Of a stretch of 64,000 bases of DNA, positions 1 to 9,600 are shown in pieces (positions within the stretch are counted from its first letter, which is position 1; each line of letters opens with the position of its first letter). The DNA comes from Actinacidiphila alni. GTDB lineage: Bacteria > Actinomycetota > Actinomycetes > Streptomycetales > Streptomycetaceae. The position numbers and the translations under genes are program-made. The notes beneath the pieces were generated by a model that saw nothing but the letters and a program-made list of their open reading frames with translations, was not told the DNA's origin and ran no database searches. The stretch covers positions 158,710 to 222,709 of the forward strand of contig NZ_FONG01000014.1 of NCBI RefSeq assembly GCF_900112845.1, written 5' to 3'.

Positions 1-580
1 GGCCTGACGGGCAGTCGGCGCGCTCCCGGCCCGGATCACGCGGCGGAGGGCAGGGTTCCAGCCGGACCGAGACCGAACAGATTCGGCCAATCCCACGCCC
101 GCGGCAGGCCGTCCGTCACGGCACGGATAAGAGTGCAGGCAGCAAGCAGTTTTCGCGCCACGAAACGGCATGCGAGCATTAGGAGAACGATCTATTCCGG
201 CTGCGCGCGTTCGGCGCACTTCCACTTCGATTCGCGTTCCGTTTCGGTGCCGCACATGCGAACCGGACCTCGGGACGGGGCGGGACCTCGGCGCCGACGG
301 CTTCCATTTACCGTTCCGCACCACTCCAAGACCATTTGAAGGACGGTCTCATTCCGCCCGCACAATTCCCGGAACGAGATGTCACGGCACTTTTCCATTG
401 CCGCCTCCCCATGCCGAAAGGTAGCGTGAAGCAGTCGATCACCGGGGCCCCGGGAATCGGTGGGGGAAATACGAATGGGGCAATACACACGTCTGAACCC
501 ATCGCAACTCACACCACGAGTTAGCAATCGACCCATTGCGGTATTCCCTCCCATGCGCATTCACAGCGAAGGAGGAAATC
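1..580. other. No gene recognised; leader of the first secreted gene
   Basis: This 580-base stretch has several short overlapping reading frames on both strands, but none has a good ribosome-binding site together with a credible protein composition. The last 40 bases contain the GGAGG ribosome-binding site (about 571-575) of the gene starting at 581. I see no RNA gene and no clear promoter that I could defend. Confidence 0.5.
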
Positions 581-1228
581 GTGAAAGAAAAGAAGGTTCT
601 GGCCACTGCGGCGTCCGTTGTCGCGATAACGGCAGGGCTGGTGCTGGCCGGCGGCGCCGGCCCCGCGACGGCACAGACATCGACGTCAACGGTCGCCCCG
701 AGCGCGGCGCCGGCCTCCGCGATGCACGAGGTCACGGTGGAGCGGGTGCTCGACAAGGCGCCGGACAGCAGCGGTCACGTCCGCGTGCAACTGTCCAACG
801 GCGCGACCATATCCATTCTGGCTTCGCACGTGACATCGGCTCGGAATTTCGCGGCGAAGCACGCCAACGTGACTCCGGACGGCACCGTGACTGGAAACTG
901 CGGTTCCTCCTACATCGAGGTCAACTACAAGAGCAACGGCGAGCCCGTCCACATGGACACGGGGTTCACCGTCAACCACGCGGCTGTCGAGTACGACTGG
1001 CACGCTCACATCTCCGGCTCGTCCGGGACGGGCTACGACTACGCGTACCACGCCAGCGGCACGCTCGCGGCGCACTCGACCTGGCACGGCCAGCACTCCA
1101 GCGGCGACAACTACCCGTCCGGAACGTATGCGGCGTCCGTCAGCGCGTCCGGATCGTGGGCCCTGCTCGACACCGGCAGCATTTGCTACAGCGGCGGCCC
1201 GTACGACAGTGCGTATCTGACGAGGTAG
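581..1228 (+). CDS. Secreted protein of unknown function
   Basis: A 215-aa protein. The GTG at 581 is chosen over the in-frame ATG at 536 because GGAGG lies just upstream and it gives a textbook signal peptide: KEKK, then a hydrophobic Ala/Val core, then a likely cleavage after ATA (about residue 32). The mature part begins with a Ser/Thr/Ala/Pro-rich linker, then a compact domain rich in Ser, Gly, Tyr and His. Two cysteines (in GNCGSS and SICYSG) are the only ones outside the signal and could form a disulfide. I do not recognise the family. A perfect palindromic terminator follows 15 bases after the stop, so the gene is probably monocistronic. Confidence 0.8.
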   Translation: MKEKKVLATAASVVAITAGLVLAGGAGPATAQTSTSTVAPSAAPASAMHEVTVERVLDKAPDSSGHVRVQLSNGATISILASHVTSARNFAAKHANVTPDGTVTGNCGSSYIEVNYKSNGEPVHMDTGFTVNHAAVEYDWHAHISGSSGTGYDYAYHASGTLAAHSTWHGQHSSGDNYPSGTYAASVSASGSWALLDTGSICYSGGPYDSAYLTR

Positions 1229-1242
1229 AGGCGGTCTGATCG

Positions 1243-1278
1243 GCGGGTTCCGGCGATTCGCGAATCGCCGGAACCCGC
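1243..1278 (+). terminator. Perfect inverted-repeat terminator
   Basis: Two 18-base arms (1243-1260 and 1261-1278, beginning GCGGGTTCCGG) are exact reverse complements with no spacer, so the hairpin loop is made from the central TTCGCGAA. A T-rich tract (CTGTTTT) follows. It lies just after the stop of the secreted protein gene. Confidence 0.8.
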
Positions 1279-1353
1279 GCCTCCTGTTTTCGCACGAACC
1301 ATTCAACGGTATCCAGCGACGTCCAGTGGTATAAATGGCGGGGAGGTGCAATC

Positions 1354-2031
1354 GTGCACGAAACCGGAACAGGTTCGTGGGTGCTCCACGAGCTGCGTCC
1401 AAGAGTTCTCCACTTCGCCCTGCATCTGCGCGACCGGGCCGGTCTGCCGGTTCCGGCAGACCCGGAGTTCCCTCCCGTCAGCACGGAACACCGCATTCCG
1501 ATGACCTTGCCCCCCGGCACGGACCGCGAAGCCCTGGCGAGCGACTGGGCGATCTGGTGGCGCCGGCTCGTCCGGCACGAAATGAATGCCGCTTCCGGGG
1601 TACTGCCGACCGGAGGCCTTGCGGTCTACACGGATGACATGGATGTTACGAATTCGGTCGTACGACAGGCCGAGGAAGTATTCGATCCGCCAGGCTTCGC
1701 CTCGCTGTCCGATCTGCCGGGCTTGCGCGCACTGGCGGCGGCACATCACGCCTCGGATACTGCCCACCGGGCGACCCCGAGCCAGGTACGGCGGCCGGCG
1801 CTCGACCAGGCACTCGTTCGCCGTGTCGCCGAAGAGGCCGCTGCCGGCCAAGGTGTGCCAGTCGGGCGCCTCAGCGCGCGTATCGCCGTCCTCGAAGTCC
1901 TCGGCACATGGTCCTACCCGGCGGGTCCGGGCAACATGCTGTGCTCGTCGGCCGCGGTGGTCGATCCCGTCGCGAGCGCGCGTCTGCTATGGCGTGCCTT
2001 CGTCTCCGGGCTCACGGGCGAACAGGCGTGA
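1354..2031 (+). CDS. Unknown protein, first gene of an ABC transporter operon
   Basis: A 225-aa soluble protein starting at a GTG preceded by GGGAGG (1341-1346). There is no signal peptide or membrane segment. The sequence has a Trp-rich stretch (SDWAIWWRRLVRHE, near residue 60) and Ala/Arg-rich helices in the second half. I do not recognise a family. Its stop overlaps the GTG of the next gene by 4 bases (GTGA), so it is translationally coupled to the ABC ATPase and permease and probably serves the same process, for example as an accessory or self-protection protein. That role is inference from context only. Confidence 0.75.
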   Translation: MHETGTGSWVLHELRPRVLHFALHLRDRAGLPVPADPEFPPVSTEHRIPMTLPPGTDREALASDWAIWWRRLVRHEMNAASGVLPTGGLAVYTDDMDVTNSVVRQAEEVFDPPGFASLSDLPGLRALAAAHHASDTAHRATPSQVRRPALDQALVRRVAEEAAAGQGVPVGRLSARIAVLEVLGTWSYPAGPGNMLCSSAAVVDPVASARLLWRAFVSGLTGEQA

Positions 2032-2960
2032 TCAAGGTCTCCGGCCTTTCAAAGGACTACGGCAGACGTCCTGTGGTCGATCATCTCGACTTCACCGCGC
2101 CCAGCGGCCGGATCACCGGCTTTCTGGGGGCCAACGGAGCCGGGAAATCAACGACCTTGCACATGATCGTCGGGCTGATCCGGCCGTCGTCCGGGACAGC
2201 TCATATCGACGGCATGGCCTATCACGAACTTCTGGTTCCACCGCGCGCGGTCGGGGTGCTGCTCGACCAGCCGTCCGTTCATCCGCGCATGACTGCCGGC
2301 CAGCACCTGAACGTGCTCGCGGTGCGCAGCGGCGTACCACGCCACCGGGTGCGCGAAGTGCTGGAGACCGTGGGCCTCGCGGACGCCGGCAACAAGCCGG
2401 TGAGCCGGTTCTCTTTCGGCATGCACCGCAGACTGGGCCTCGCGTGCGCGCTCTTGGGCGACCCGGGCACACTGATCCTCGACGAACCCGCCAACGGGCT
2501 GGATCCCCAGGGCATCGTCTGGTTGCGCGACTTGCTGGCTAAATTGGCCGAACAGGGCCGTACGGTGCTTCTCTCCTCCCATCTCCTGGGAGAGGTCCAG
2601 GCGCTGGCCCACCGCGTCGTGGTTCTCGACAGGGGACGGCTCGTGGCCGAGGACGACGTCCCAGCGCTGTTGGACAGAGCGTCCGCCCGGCGTCCGGTGC
2701 GCGTTGCTTCCCCCGCGATCCAAGATCTGGCTGGAGAATTGCGCCGGCTGGGCGCGACCGTGGCTGTCACCGATGGCCGGCATGCCGTCGTCAACGGCCT
2801 GACAGCGGCGCAAATTGGTGACGCCGCGGCCGTGGCGGGCATCGCGGTACACGAGCTGTACGCAGAGCGGCCCGACCTGGAGGCGGTGTTCATGACTCTC
2901 ACCGAAGGTGCGGAAGCGCCCGCGGGCCGTACCCCACCCTCTTCCGTAGGAAGCCTATGA
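2028..2960 (+). CDS. ABC transporter ATP-binding protein (ABC-2 exporter type)
   Basis: A 310-aa ATPase of the DrrA/CcmA class that powers an ABC-2 exporter. Walker A is GANGAGKST (residues 34-42) and Walker B is LILDEP (about 148-153), followed by a typical D-loop (NGLDPQG). The signature motif is degenerate: FSFGM replaces LSGGQ, which is common in this class. The GTG start at 2028 overlaps the upstream stop; the longer in-frame start at 1908 lies inside the preceding gene and is rejected. The C-terminal extension after about residue 220 is normal for DrrA-like ATPases. The partner permease overlaps by 4 bases. The substrate is unknown. Confidence 0.9.
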   Translation: MIKVSGLSKDYGRRPVVDHLDFTAPSGRITGFLGANGAGKSTTLHMIVGLIRPSSGTAHIDGMAYHELLVPPRAVGVLLDQPSVHPRMTAGQHLNVLAVRSGVPRHRVREVLETVGLADAGNKPVSRFSFGMHRRLGLACALLGDPGTLILDEPANGLDPQGIVWLRDLLAKLAEQGRTVLLSSHLLGEVQALAHRVVVLDRGRLVAEDDVPALLDRASARRPVRVASPAIQDLAGELRRLGATVAVTDGRHAVVNGLTAAQIGDAAAVAGIAVHELYAERPDLEAVFMTLTEGAEAPAGRTPPSSVGSL

Positions 2961-3757
2961 CCGAGCAGCGGACGGCCTCCGAGCCGACAAGCGGCCACGC
3001 GCGACGATTGGTCGCCTCGGAAGCGCTGAAACTCTCCTACACCACAACAGCTTGGCGAGCGCTGGCCGTGATGGGCGCTCTCCTCCTCGTCATCGCCTCC
3101 CTCGTCGCCTCCAGCCGGGCATCCGCCGCTGTCCATGTCGGCTCCGGACGCGGTGACGCCGTCGATTCCGTCACCAGCGGGCTGTTCCTCGCCCAACTGC
3201 CCGCCGGCGTTCTCGGTGTGCTGACGGTCGCGGGAGAGTTCTCGACCGGCGCTCTGCGCAGCTCGCTTCTGGCAACGCCGCGGCGTACACATCTGCTCGC
3301 GGCCAAGACCTTCGTGATCCTTGTCGTCGTCCTGGTGGCAGCGGAGGCCGCAGCCTTCGCCGCCTTCGCCGTGGGCGGCTACGAACTGCGCAACACCGTG
3401 GGAGAAGCGGGTGTCGGCAGCATCGGTGTGGTTCGCTGCGTCGCCTGCAGCGGCTTGTATCTGGCCGCGATGGCCTTGCTCGGGCTCGCCATCGGTGGAA
3501 TCTGCCGTTCCAGAACGGCCGGCGTCATAGGACTGCTGATCGCCGTCAGCGTTCTGCCGACATTCGTCAACTTCCTTCCCCCGAAGGCTGATGCACAGGT
3601 GACTCGCTACCTGCCCACCGAGCTGGGCATGGATATGGTGCGGCTCGGCTCCGACCACGGCGACTTCGGGCCCCTCCCGGGCGCGCTTCTGCTGGGCTGC
3701 TGGATCTTCCTGACAATGACCGCCGCCGCAGCAAGGCTGAAATCAGCCGATGTGTGA
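2957..3757 (+). CDS. ABC-2 type permease
   Basis: A 266-aa integral membrane protein with about six hydrophobic segments (first near residues 36-53, last near 240-258). It begins ATGA, overlapping the ATPase stop by 4 bases, so the two form one transporter. The extracytoplasmic segment after TM1 is short and the protein resembles ABC-2 permeases that extrude drugs, peptides or lipids. Its own frame continues after the TGA stop into a further membrane-like stretch described separately. Function beyond export is not evident. Confidence 0.88.
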   Translation: MTEQRTASEPTSGHARRLVASEALKLSYTTTAWRALAVMGALLLVIASLVASSRASAAVHVGSGRGDAVDSVTSGLFLAQLPAGVLGVLTVAGEFSTGALRSSLLATPRRTHLLAAKTFVILVVVLVAAEAAAFAAFAVGGYELRNTVGEAGVGSIGVVRCVACSGLYLAAMALLGLAIGGICRSRTAGVIGLLIAVSVLPTFVNFLPPKADAQVTRYLPTELGMDMVRLGSDHGDFGPLPGALLLGCWIFLTMTAAAARLKSADV

Positions 3758-3802
3758 CCGGCGGAGTCCCATCCCATCCGCACTCTTGTCCGAGGAGACG
3801 CT

Positions 3803-3901
3803 ATCCGCCAGTCATCGGCCCCTGTCGGCCTCATCGTTGTCATCTTCGTGGCGATCATCGCCGTCTACGCCGTCTTCAGACTCATACGCCGACGCCGCTG
3901 A
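3803..3901 (+). other. Possible 32-aa single-span membrane peptide with a non-canonical start
   Basis: The translation in this frame is strongly protein-like: a hydrophobic span (GLIVVIFVAIIAVYAVF) followed by RLIRRRR and a stop. No ATG, GTG or TTG exists in frame between it and the upstream in-frame TGA (3755-3757) of the permease. A GAGGAG at 3792-3797 sits 5 bases before an ATC codon at 3803, so an ATC start, or readthrough of the permease stop, are the options. Many actinomycete operons carry such small membrane peptides; whether this one is expressed is unknown. Confidence 0.35.
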
Positions 3902-4352
3902 GGGGGACGGGAGGCATGAGGGACAGGTCGGCGCGGATGGTTTTGCCGATGGGGTCGCGCGGGAGGACGGTCCAGGCGGTCGCGAGGGCGTCGACCAGGA
4001 GGAGGCCGCGGCCGGAGTCGGCGAGAGGGGACGGGGTGGTGGGGAGGGTGGCCGGGGGGCGGCGTTCGGCGCGGGCGTCGGAGACCTCGATACGGAGCAG
4101 GCTCGCGGTCAGCTGGAGGCGGAGTTCGAAGTCGCGGCCGGGGACATGGCCGTGGGTCACCGCGTTGGCGGCCAGCTCCGCGATCAGCAGCAGCGCGGTG
4201 TCCGCCAGGTCCGTACCGTGGGAAATCCCCCACCCGTGGAGTTCGTTCGCCGCCAAGTGCCGGGCCAGCCGCGCACCGCGCCGCGTGGCGCTGAACCGCT
4301 GGGTGAACTCACGTTCGGTCACGGGCAGTTCGTGCATCGGAGGAGCTGTCAT
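3882..4352 (-). CDS. ATP-binding regulatory protein (RsbW/anti-sigma-like HATPase)
   Basis: A 156-aa protein with a GHKL/HATPase_c fold as in anti-sigma kinases: N-box LIAELAANAVTHG, then LRIEVSDA and a degenerate G-box around DSGRGLLLVDALA. Streptomyces encode dozens of these beside XRE and DUF397 genes, where they are thought to take part in anti-sigma or partner-switching control. Start is uncertain: ATG at 4352 has its GGGGAG too close; a TTG at 4361 adds three residues. It is divergent from the XRE regulator at 4511, so the 150-base gap probably carries both promoters. Confidence 0.85.
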   Translation of the reverse strand: MTAPPMHELPVTEREFTQRFSATRRGARLARHLAANELHGWGISHGTDLADTALLLIAELAANAVTHGHVPGRDFELRLQLTASLLRIEVSDARAERRPPATLPTTPSPLADSGRGLLLVDALATAWTVLPRDPIGKTIRADLSLMPPVPLSGVGV

Positions 4353-4510
4353 GCTCCCCAATCTGGCCCCGCCCCGACCCCCGCCACCAGCCCCGCACCG
4401 CGTACGCTGCGCCAGCGTACGCGCACGAACCGTAGACAGTACCTGTCACCGGCTGTGAGCATGTCCCGACTGGATGTGGTCAACCGGGCGGGCGCGGGAG
4501 GTGGCCAACG

Positions 4511-5380
4511 ATGGCCCACGGCACGGACGATGCGGACGACGGCGGCACGACCCCGGCCGGCGGCGAACCCGAGACCTCGGACAGCTTGCGCACCTTCGGC
4601 GCTTTTGTCCAGGGCTTGCGGGAGTTCCGCGGCCTCGGCCGTGAGGAGTTCGCCTCCCGCGTGGGGTTCTCCAAGCACACGATCGCCTCGATCGAACAGG
4701 GTCGGCGTATGCCCGACGTTGACTTCGTCGAGCGCGCCGAACCTGTGCTCGGGGACACCGGCGCTTTACGTCGCGCCTTCGAACATGTCGGGCGCCAGCC
4801 CGGGTTGGCCTCCTGGTTCCGCCAGTGGGCCCGCCTGGAACGGTCCGCCATCAGCCTCTACAACTACGAGTGCCGTCTCGTACCAGGGCTGTTGCAAACC
4901 GAGGCGTACGCCCGCGCCGCGTCCGAAGACGTCCCGCCGCTCGTCAGCGAGGCGGCGATCACCGAACGCGTCACCGCGCGGCTGGCACGGCAGGCGCTGC
5001 TGTCCACGGACCGCGAGCCGCCATGCGCCTTCAGCTTCATCCTTGAGCAGGCCGTACTGGAACGGCACACCGGCGGCGAGGACGTCACCCGCGAGCTGCT
5101 CGATCACCTGCTGGATCGAACTGCCCTGCGCTGGAACGTCGTCCTACAGATCATGCCACTGCGGCAGCCGACTCACGCGGGCGTTGACGGGCCGATCGCC
5201 CTGCTGGAGACACCCGCGAACCGGTGGTTCGCGTACTCCGAGGGCCAGGAGAACGGACGCCTCATCGCGGAGGCGAAATCCATCAGTACGCTCCAGCAGC
5301 GTTATGCAAAACTACGCTCGCAGGCTCTCACCCCCGACGACACTCGGGACCTGCTGGAGCGAATGCGAGGAGCCCTATGA
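4511..5380 (+). CDS. XRE-family helix-turn-helix regulator (DUF5753 type)
   Basis: A 289-aa regulator. Residues about 28-82 form an XRE/Cro HTH (FASRVGFSKHTIASIEQGRRMP), and the remainder is the DUF5753-like C-terminal domain (YECRLVPGLLQTEAYARA) typical of WhiJ/AbaA-locus regulators. The ATG follows GGGAGG. Residue Leu86 is encoded by TTA (4766-4768), the codon read only by the bldA tRNA in Streptomyces, so translation may be tied to development. It overlaps the DUF397 gene by 4 bases; XRE-DUF397 pairs usually act together, with DUF397 proposed to modulate the regulator. Confidence 0.92.
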   Translation: MAHGTDDADDGGTTPAGGEPETSDSLRTFGAFVQGLREFRGLGREEFASRVGFSKHTIASIEQGRRMPDVDFVERAEPVLGDTGALRRAFEHVGRQPGLASWFRQWARLERSAISLYNYECRLVPGLLQTEAYARAASEDVPPLVSEAAITERVTARLARQALLSTDREPPCAFSFILEQAVLERHTGGEDVTRELLDHLLDRTALRWNVVLQIMPLRQPTHAGVDGPIALLETPANRWFAYSEGQENGRLIAEAKSISTLQQRYAKLRSQALTPDDTRDLLERMRGAL

Positions 5381-5682
5381 GCACGTCCGAACTGGCCTGG
5401 TTCAAGAGCAGCTACAGCGGTTCACAGGGCGACAACTGCATCGAAGTAGCCGCCTCTTGGCGTAAGTCCAGTCACAGCAGCGGCAGCCAAGGCGACTGCA
5501 TCGAGGTATCCGCCCCCTGGCACAAGTCCAGCCACAGCAGTGGCTCCGGCGACAACTGCGTCGAGGTCGCCACCTGCCCCTACACCGTCCACGTCCGGGA
5601 CAGCAAGGACAAGGAAGGGCCCCAGCTGGCCTTCTCCCCCGCCCAGTGGGCCGACTTCCTGAGCTTCGCCCAGGCCCTCTGA
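5377..5682 (+). CDS. DUF397 protein with three tandem W-x-KSS motifs
   Basis: A 101-aa partner of the XRE regulator, starting at ATG 5377 inside the ATGA overlap. DUF397 proteins normally carry one N-terminal W-(F/R/H)-KSS-x-S...G(D/N)xC-(I/V)EV(A/S) motif within about 60-70 residues. Here the motif appears three times in a row (WFKSSYSGS, WRKSSHSSGS, WHKSSHSSGS, each followed by a Cys-EV element), then the usual C-terminal VHVRDSKD...FSPAQWADFL segment occurs once. The duplication makes it longer than usual. Role: probable small modulator of the XRE regulator (family knowledge; mechanism not shown here). Confidence 0.92.
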   Translation: MSTSELAWFKSSYSGSQGDNCIEVAASWRKSSHSSGSQGDCIEVSAPWHKSSHSSGSGDNCVEVATCPYTVHVRDSKDKEGPQLAFSPAQWADFLSFAQAL

Positions 5683-5770
5683 GGTAAGCGCGCCGCAGGC
5701 GGGGCAGGCGGACTTCTGGACACCGTTCGGCCGGTCGGCGGCCGGATGGGCCGGAGTCGAGGAGGATGCC

Positions 5771-6673
5771 GTGAAGGTCGGATTCGCGCTGCCGCAGTTC
5801 AACAAGCAGGCTTTCGAGGTCGCGCGGACGGTGGAGTTCGCGCGGGAGATCGAGGCGGCGGGCGGCGCGAGTCTGTGGGTCGGCGACAGAAATCTGGCGG
5901 CGGTCCATCCGCGGATCGGGTACGGCGGGCGGGGCAACACGATACCGCCGGAGCTGAATCCGGCGGCGGACCCGTTCGTGCTGCTGGGTGTGGCGGCGAG
6001 TGCCACCGAGCGCGTGCTGCTCGGCAGTCATGTGCTGGTGGCGCCGCTGTACACGCCGGTCCAACTGGCCAGGTCACTCACGACCGTTGACCTGATCAGC
6101 GGCGGACGGCTGCTGGCGGGCTTCGGGGTGGGGTGGTCGCCGGAGGAGTACGAGGCGGCCGGACTGGACTTCACCGCGCGCGGGGCGCGGATGGACGAGC
6201 TGCTGGACGCGCTCGACGCGATCTGGACGCGGGACCCGGCCGAGTACCGGGGCGAGCAGCTGACCGTACCGCTGCACCACGCGCCGCTGAAGCCCGCGCG
6301 GCGGCCCCGGCCGCCGGTGTATCTCGGCGCGCACTCCGAGCGGGCGCTGCGGCGGATCGGCGAACGCGCCGACGGGTGGCTGCCGTTGTGCGTGGTGCCG
6401 AGCTTCGTGGACGTGGACGGGCTCGTCGCGCAACGGGATGCGGTGGCCGAGGCGGCGCGGAAGGCGGGGCGCGACCCGGAGACGATCGACTCCGTGCTGC
6501 GCGTCAACATCGACGCGGGCACGTCCACCGAGGAAGTGGTGTCCGCCATCAGGACGATGGGCGAACGCGTCGGCATCGAGCACGTGATGGTCGACACGAT
6601 GTACAGCGACGAGAGCGTGGACCAGGCGCTGGACCGCGCCGGTCGCATCCTGGACGGCGTACGGCAGGGCTGA
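5771..6673 (+). CDS. LLM-class (F420/FMN-dependent) oxidoreductase
   Basis: A 300-aa TIM-barrel oxidoreductase of the bacterial luciferase-like superfamily: N-terminal MKVGFALPQ, LLGSHVLVAPLYTPVQLA, then GRLLAGFGVGWSPEEYEAAG, all standard for the F420-dependent subgroup. The GTG start at 5771 has GAGGAGG six bases upstream. Members oxidise or reduce small molecules with F420 or FMN; the substrate cannot be read from sequence. It is separated from the DUF397 gene by 88 bases and converges on the LAL regulator. Confidence 0.88.
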   Translation: MKVGFALPQFNKQAFEVARTVEFAREIEAAGGASLWVGDRNLAAVHPRIGYGGRGNTIPPELNPAADPFVLLGVAASATERVLLGSHVLVAPLYTPVQLARSLTTVDLISGGRLLAGFGVGWSPEEYEAAGLDFTARGARMDELLDALDAIWTRDPAEYRGEQLTVPLHHAPLKPARRPRPPVYLGAHSERALRRIGERADGWLPLCVVPSFVDVDGLVAQRDAVAEAARKAGRDPETIDSVLRVNIDAGTSTEEVVSAIRTMGERVGIEHVMVDTMYSDESVDQALDRAGRILDGVRQG

Positions 6674-6698
6674 ACGGCGGCTGTCCGCCCGCCCGTTG

Positions 6699-9600
6699 CT
6701 ACGGCAGGACGCTCGGGGCCAGGCCCGCACGCGCGTAGACCAGTGCCGCTTCTGTGCGGTTGCGGACGCCCAGCTTCTCCAGGATGTGGGAGACGTGGAC
6801 GGCGACCGTGCGGTCGCTGATGTAGAGGGAGCGGCCGATCTGGCGGTTGCTGCGGCCGTCGGAGAGCAGCGCGAGGACCTGGGTCTCGCGTTCTGTGAGG
6901 TCGAAGCGGGCGGCGGCGTTCGGCGCCGTCGGAGCCGGTGGGGCCGGTGGCCGGGTGAGCCGGCTGCGGGCGGCGAGTGCGTGCGCGAGGCGCACCAGCG
7001 GTTCCGCGGCCAGGGGTTCGGCCAGCGCCAGGCAGGCGGCCAGGGCGCGGCCCGCCTGTTCGCGGCGGCTCGCGCGGATCGCGCTCCCGGCTTCGCGCAG
7101 GCGGGCGTACGCCTCACGGTACGGCTGGTCGGCCGCGCGCCACACGTCGGCGACCTGGCGCCAGGTCGCGCGGTCGTCGGTGCCGCCGCCGCGGGAGTGC
7201 TCGGCGGCGGCGAGGGCGCCGAACGCGGCGACGACCGGTTCGCCGCCGTGGCGGGCGGCGATGGCCGCGGCGCGGTCCGCGAAGGCGGCGGCGTCGGTGT
7301 GCCAGGCGAGGGGCAGGCCGCGGGGGCGGAGCGGTTCCGGCAGCAGGGCCAGTTCCGCGGCGAGGCGGGCGCCCGCGGCGAGCAGCCGGATCTCCTCCTC
7401 GGCGAGGGCGCCGCCGCTGCCGACGGCGCACAGGCCCCGCAGGACGTGGTCCGCGGCCGTGGACAGTTCGGCCGCGCCCGTACCGGCCCCCGACTCGGCC
7501 GTGTCCAGGGCTTGTTCGGCCAGGCAGGCGTGGAAGGGGCCGCGCAGCCGGGGGTCGTCGGGGGACGCGGCGAGTACGGCGGTGAGTTCGGCGGCGGTCC
7601 GCGGGTCGCCGCGGGCCACGGCCAACTCCAGTTGCAGCAGGTGCAGATAGCGGACGATGTGGGCGGAGGACTGGCCGACGAGTTCGGCCAGCAGCTCGTC
7701 GGCCTCCGGCCAGCGGCCGGTGGCGACCAGTACGGCGGCGGTGTTGAAGTCCAGCACGGCGGTCATCGGGGGCGGTGCGCCCAGTTCGCCCGCCGCGCGG
7801 CGTCCGGCCAGGGCCACCTCGCGCGCCTCCGCGAAGCGGCCCCCCGTACAGAGCAGGTACATGTGGTTGCTCGCCGCCCGCAGCACGTCCTCGACGGAGT
7901 CCGTGGCACCGGCCAACTCCCGTGCTCTGCCCAGTGCTTCGAGGCCGCCGGCCAGGTCGCCGCGTTGCGCGCGGACCACGCCGAGGGTGGTGAGGGCGTG
8001 GGCGTGCTCGGCGAGCGCGCCCGTCCGCTCGGCCATCCGTAACGCCCGCTGGGCGAGCGGCAGCGCTCCGTCCGGGTCCCCGAGCCGTACGCGCATGTCC
8101 GCGGCGGCGGCCAGCACCCGTGCTTCCAGGGCTGACGCCCGCTCTCCGGTGAGCAGTTCCAGTGCCTCGCCCAGTGCCGCGACCGCCCCGCGCGGATCTC
8201 CGGCGTCCCGCCGGTACGCCGCCAGCCGTTCCAACAGGCGTGCCCGCTCGGCGCGTTCCGTGTGGCCGAGCCCGGCGACCGGCCCGGCCGCGCCCGTCCG
8301 GCCGGGCGCGGCCGTCGTCCCGGGCGCCGCCCGTCCGTCCGAGCCGCCCGGGCAGGCCGGACCACTTCGACCGGCCGAGCCCGAACCGCCCGAGCCGCGC
8401 ACGGTCGCCTGCGCCGTCGGACGTACGGGGGACGGCGCGCACGAGGACGCGGCACCGCCGCCGGTCGGCCCGGCGGTCGGCTCAGCGGTCGGCGACAGCG
8501 CCCGCAGGATGTGTTCGGTCGCGCGCTGGGGGTCGCCGGCGTGGGCGGCGGCGCGGGCCGCCTCAGGCCACAGGGCGGCGGCCACCGCTACGGGAAGGTG
8601 GTCGGCGAGTTCGACGGCGAGGGAGTAGAGGCCGTGGGCCTCGGGATGGGCACGGGCGGCCGCGGCGCGGCGGGCCGCGGTGAGGGCCGCCGTGGCGGCG
8701 AGCGCCGGGCAGTCGGCCAGGTGCCAGTGCCGGGCGAGCAGCGCGGGGTCGCGGTCGCGGTGGCGGGAGAGGGCGGCGGCGTATCTGCGGTGGAGGCGGC
8801 GGCGCTCGCCGGGGAGGAGGTCGGCGTAGAGGATCTGCCGGATCAGGCCGTGCGGGAGGGCGTAGCCGTCATCGGCGGTGGTGACGAGGAGCCGCTGGTC
8901 GACGGCTTTCCTGACCGCGGCGAGCAGCACGGGCTCGGGCAACGGCACCACGGCGGCCAGCAGGTCGTGGGGCACGCCGCCGTCGGTGACGGAGAGTTGG
9001 TCGATCACCTGGCGGACGTCGGCGTCGACGCAGCTCACCCGGGCGAGCACGATCTCGGCGATGGAGGCGGGCGGCCAGGGCCGCCCGGAGCGGGCCAACT
9101 CCTCGGCGTACAGCGGATTTCCCTCGGCCGCGGCGACGGCGGCGGCCACGTCGGCGGGGTCGGAGCCGGGCGACAGCAGCGCGGCGACGAGTTCCGCCAC
9201 CTCGGCGTCGGCGAGGGCGGTCAGCCGCAGCCGGGTGACGCGCGGACATCGCAGCAGCTCCGCGAACCAGCGCCGCGCGTCCGCGGCCAGCTCCGCCTCC
9301 CGTACGGTGGCGACGATCAGCACGTGCTGGCGGCGCAGCCGTACCGCGAGGAACGCGAGCAGGTCGCGGGTCGAGGCGTCGGCCCAGTGCAGGTCCTCCA
9401 GGACCAGCACCAGCGGAATGCGGGCCGACAGGTCCGCGAGGAGCGCGAGCATCCGCTCGAACAGCCGTTGCCGGGTGGCCGGATGCGAGACGGCGTCCTC
9501 CAACGGCCCGCACCCCGCCGCTTCCCCCGCCCGGCCCGGCCCCGGGGTGCCGTCCTCGCGGCCGGCGCGTGCCGGGTCGCCCGGGCGAGCCGGTTGGTCC

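Noticed and set aside
192..560. 122-codon minus-strand frame at the left end
   Set aside because: Cys/Arg-rich with no homology-like motif and no ribosome-binding site; it overlaps the leader of the secreted gene.
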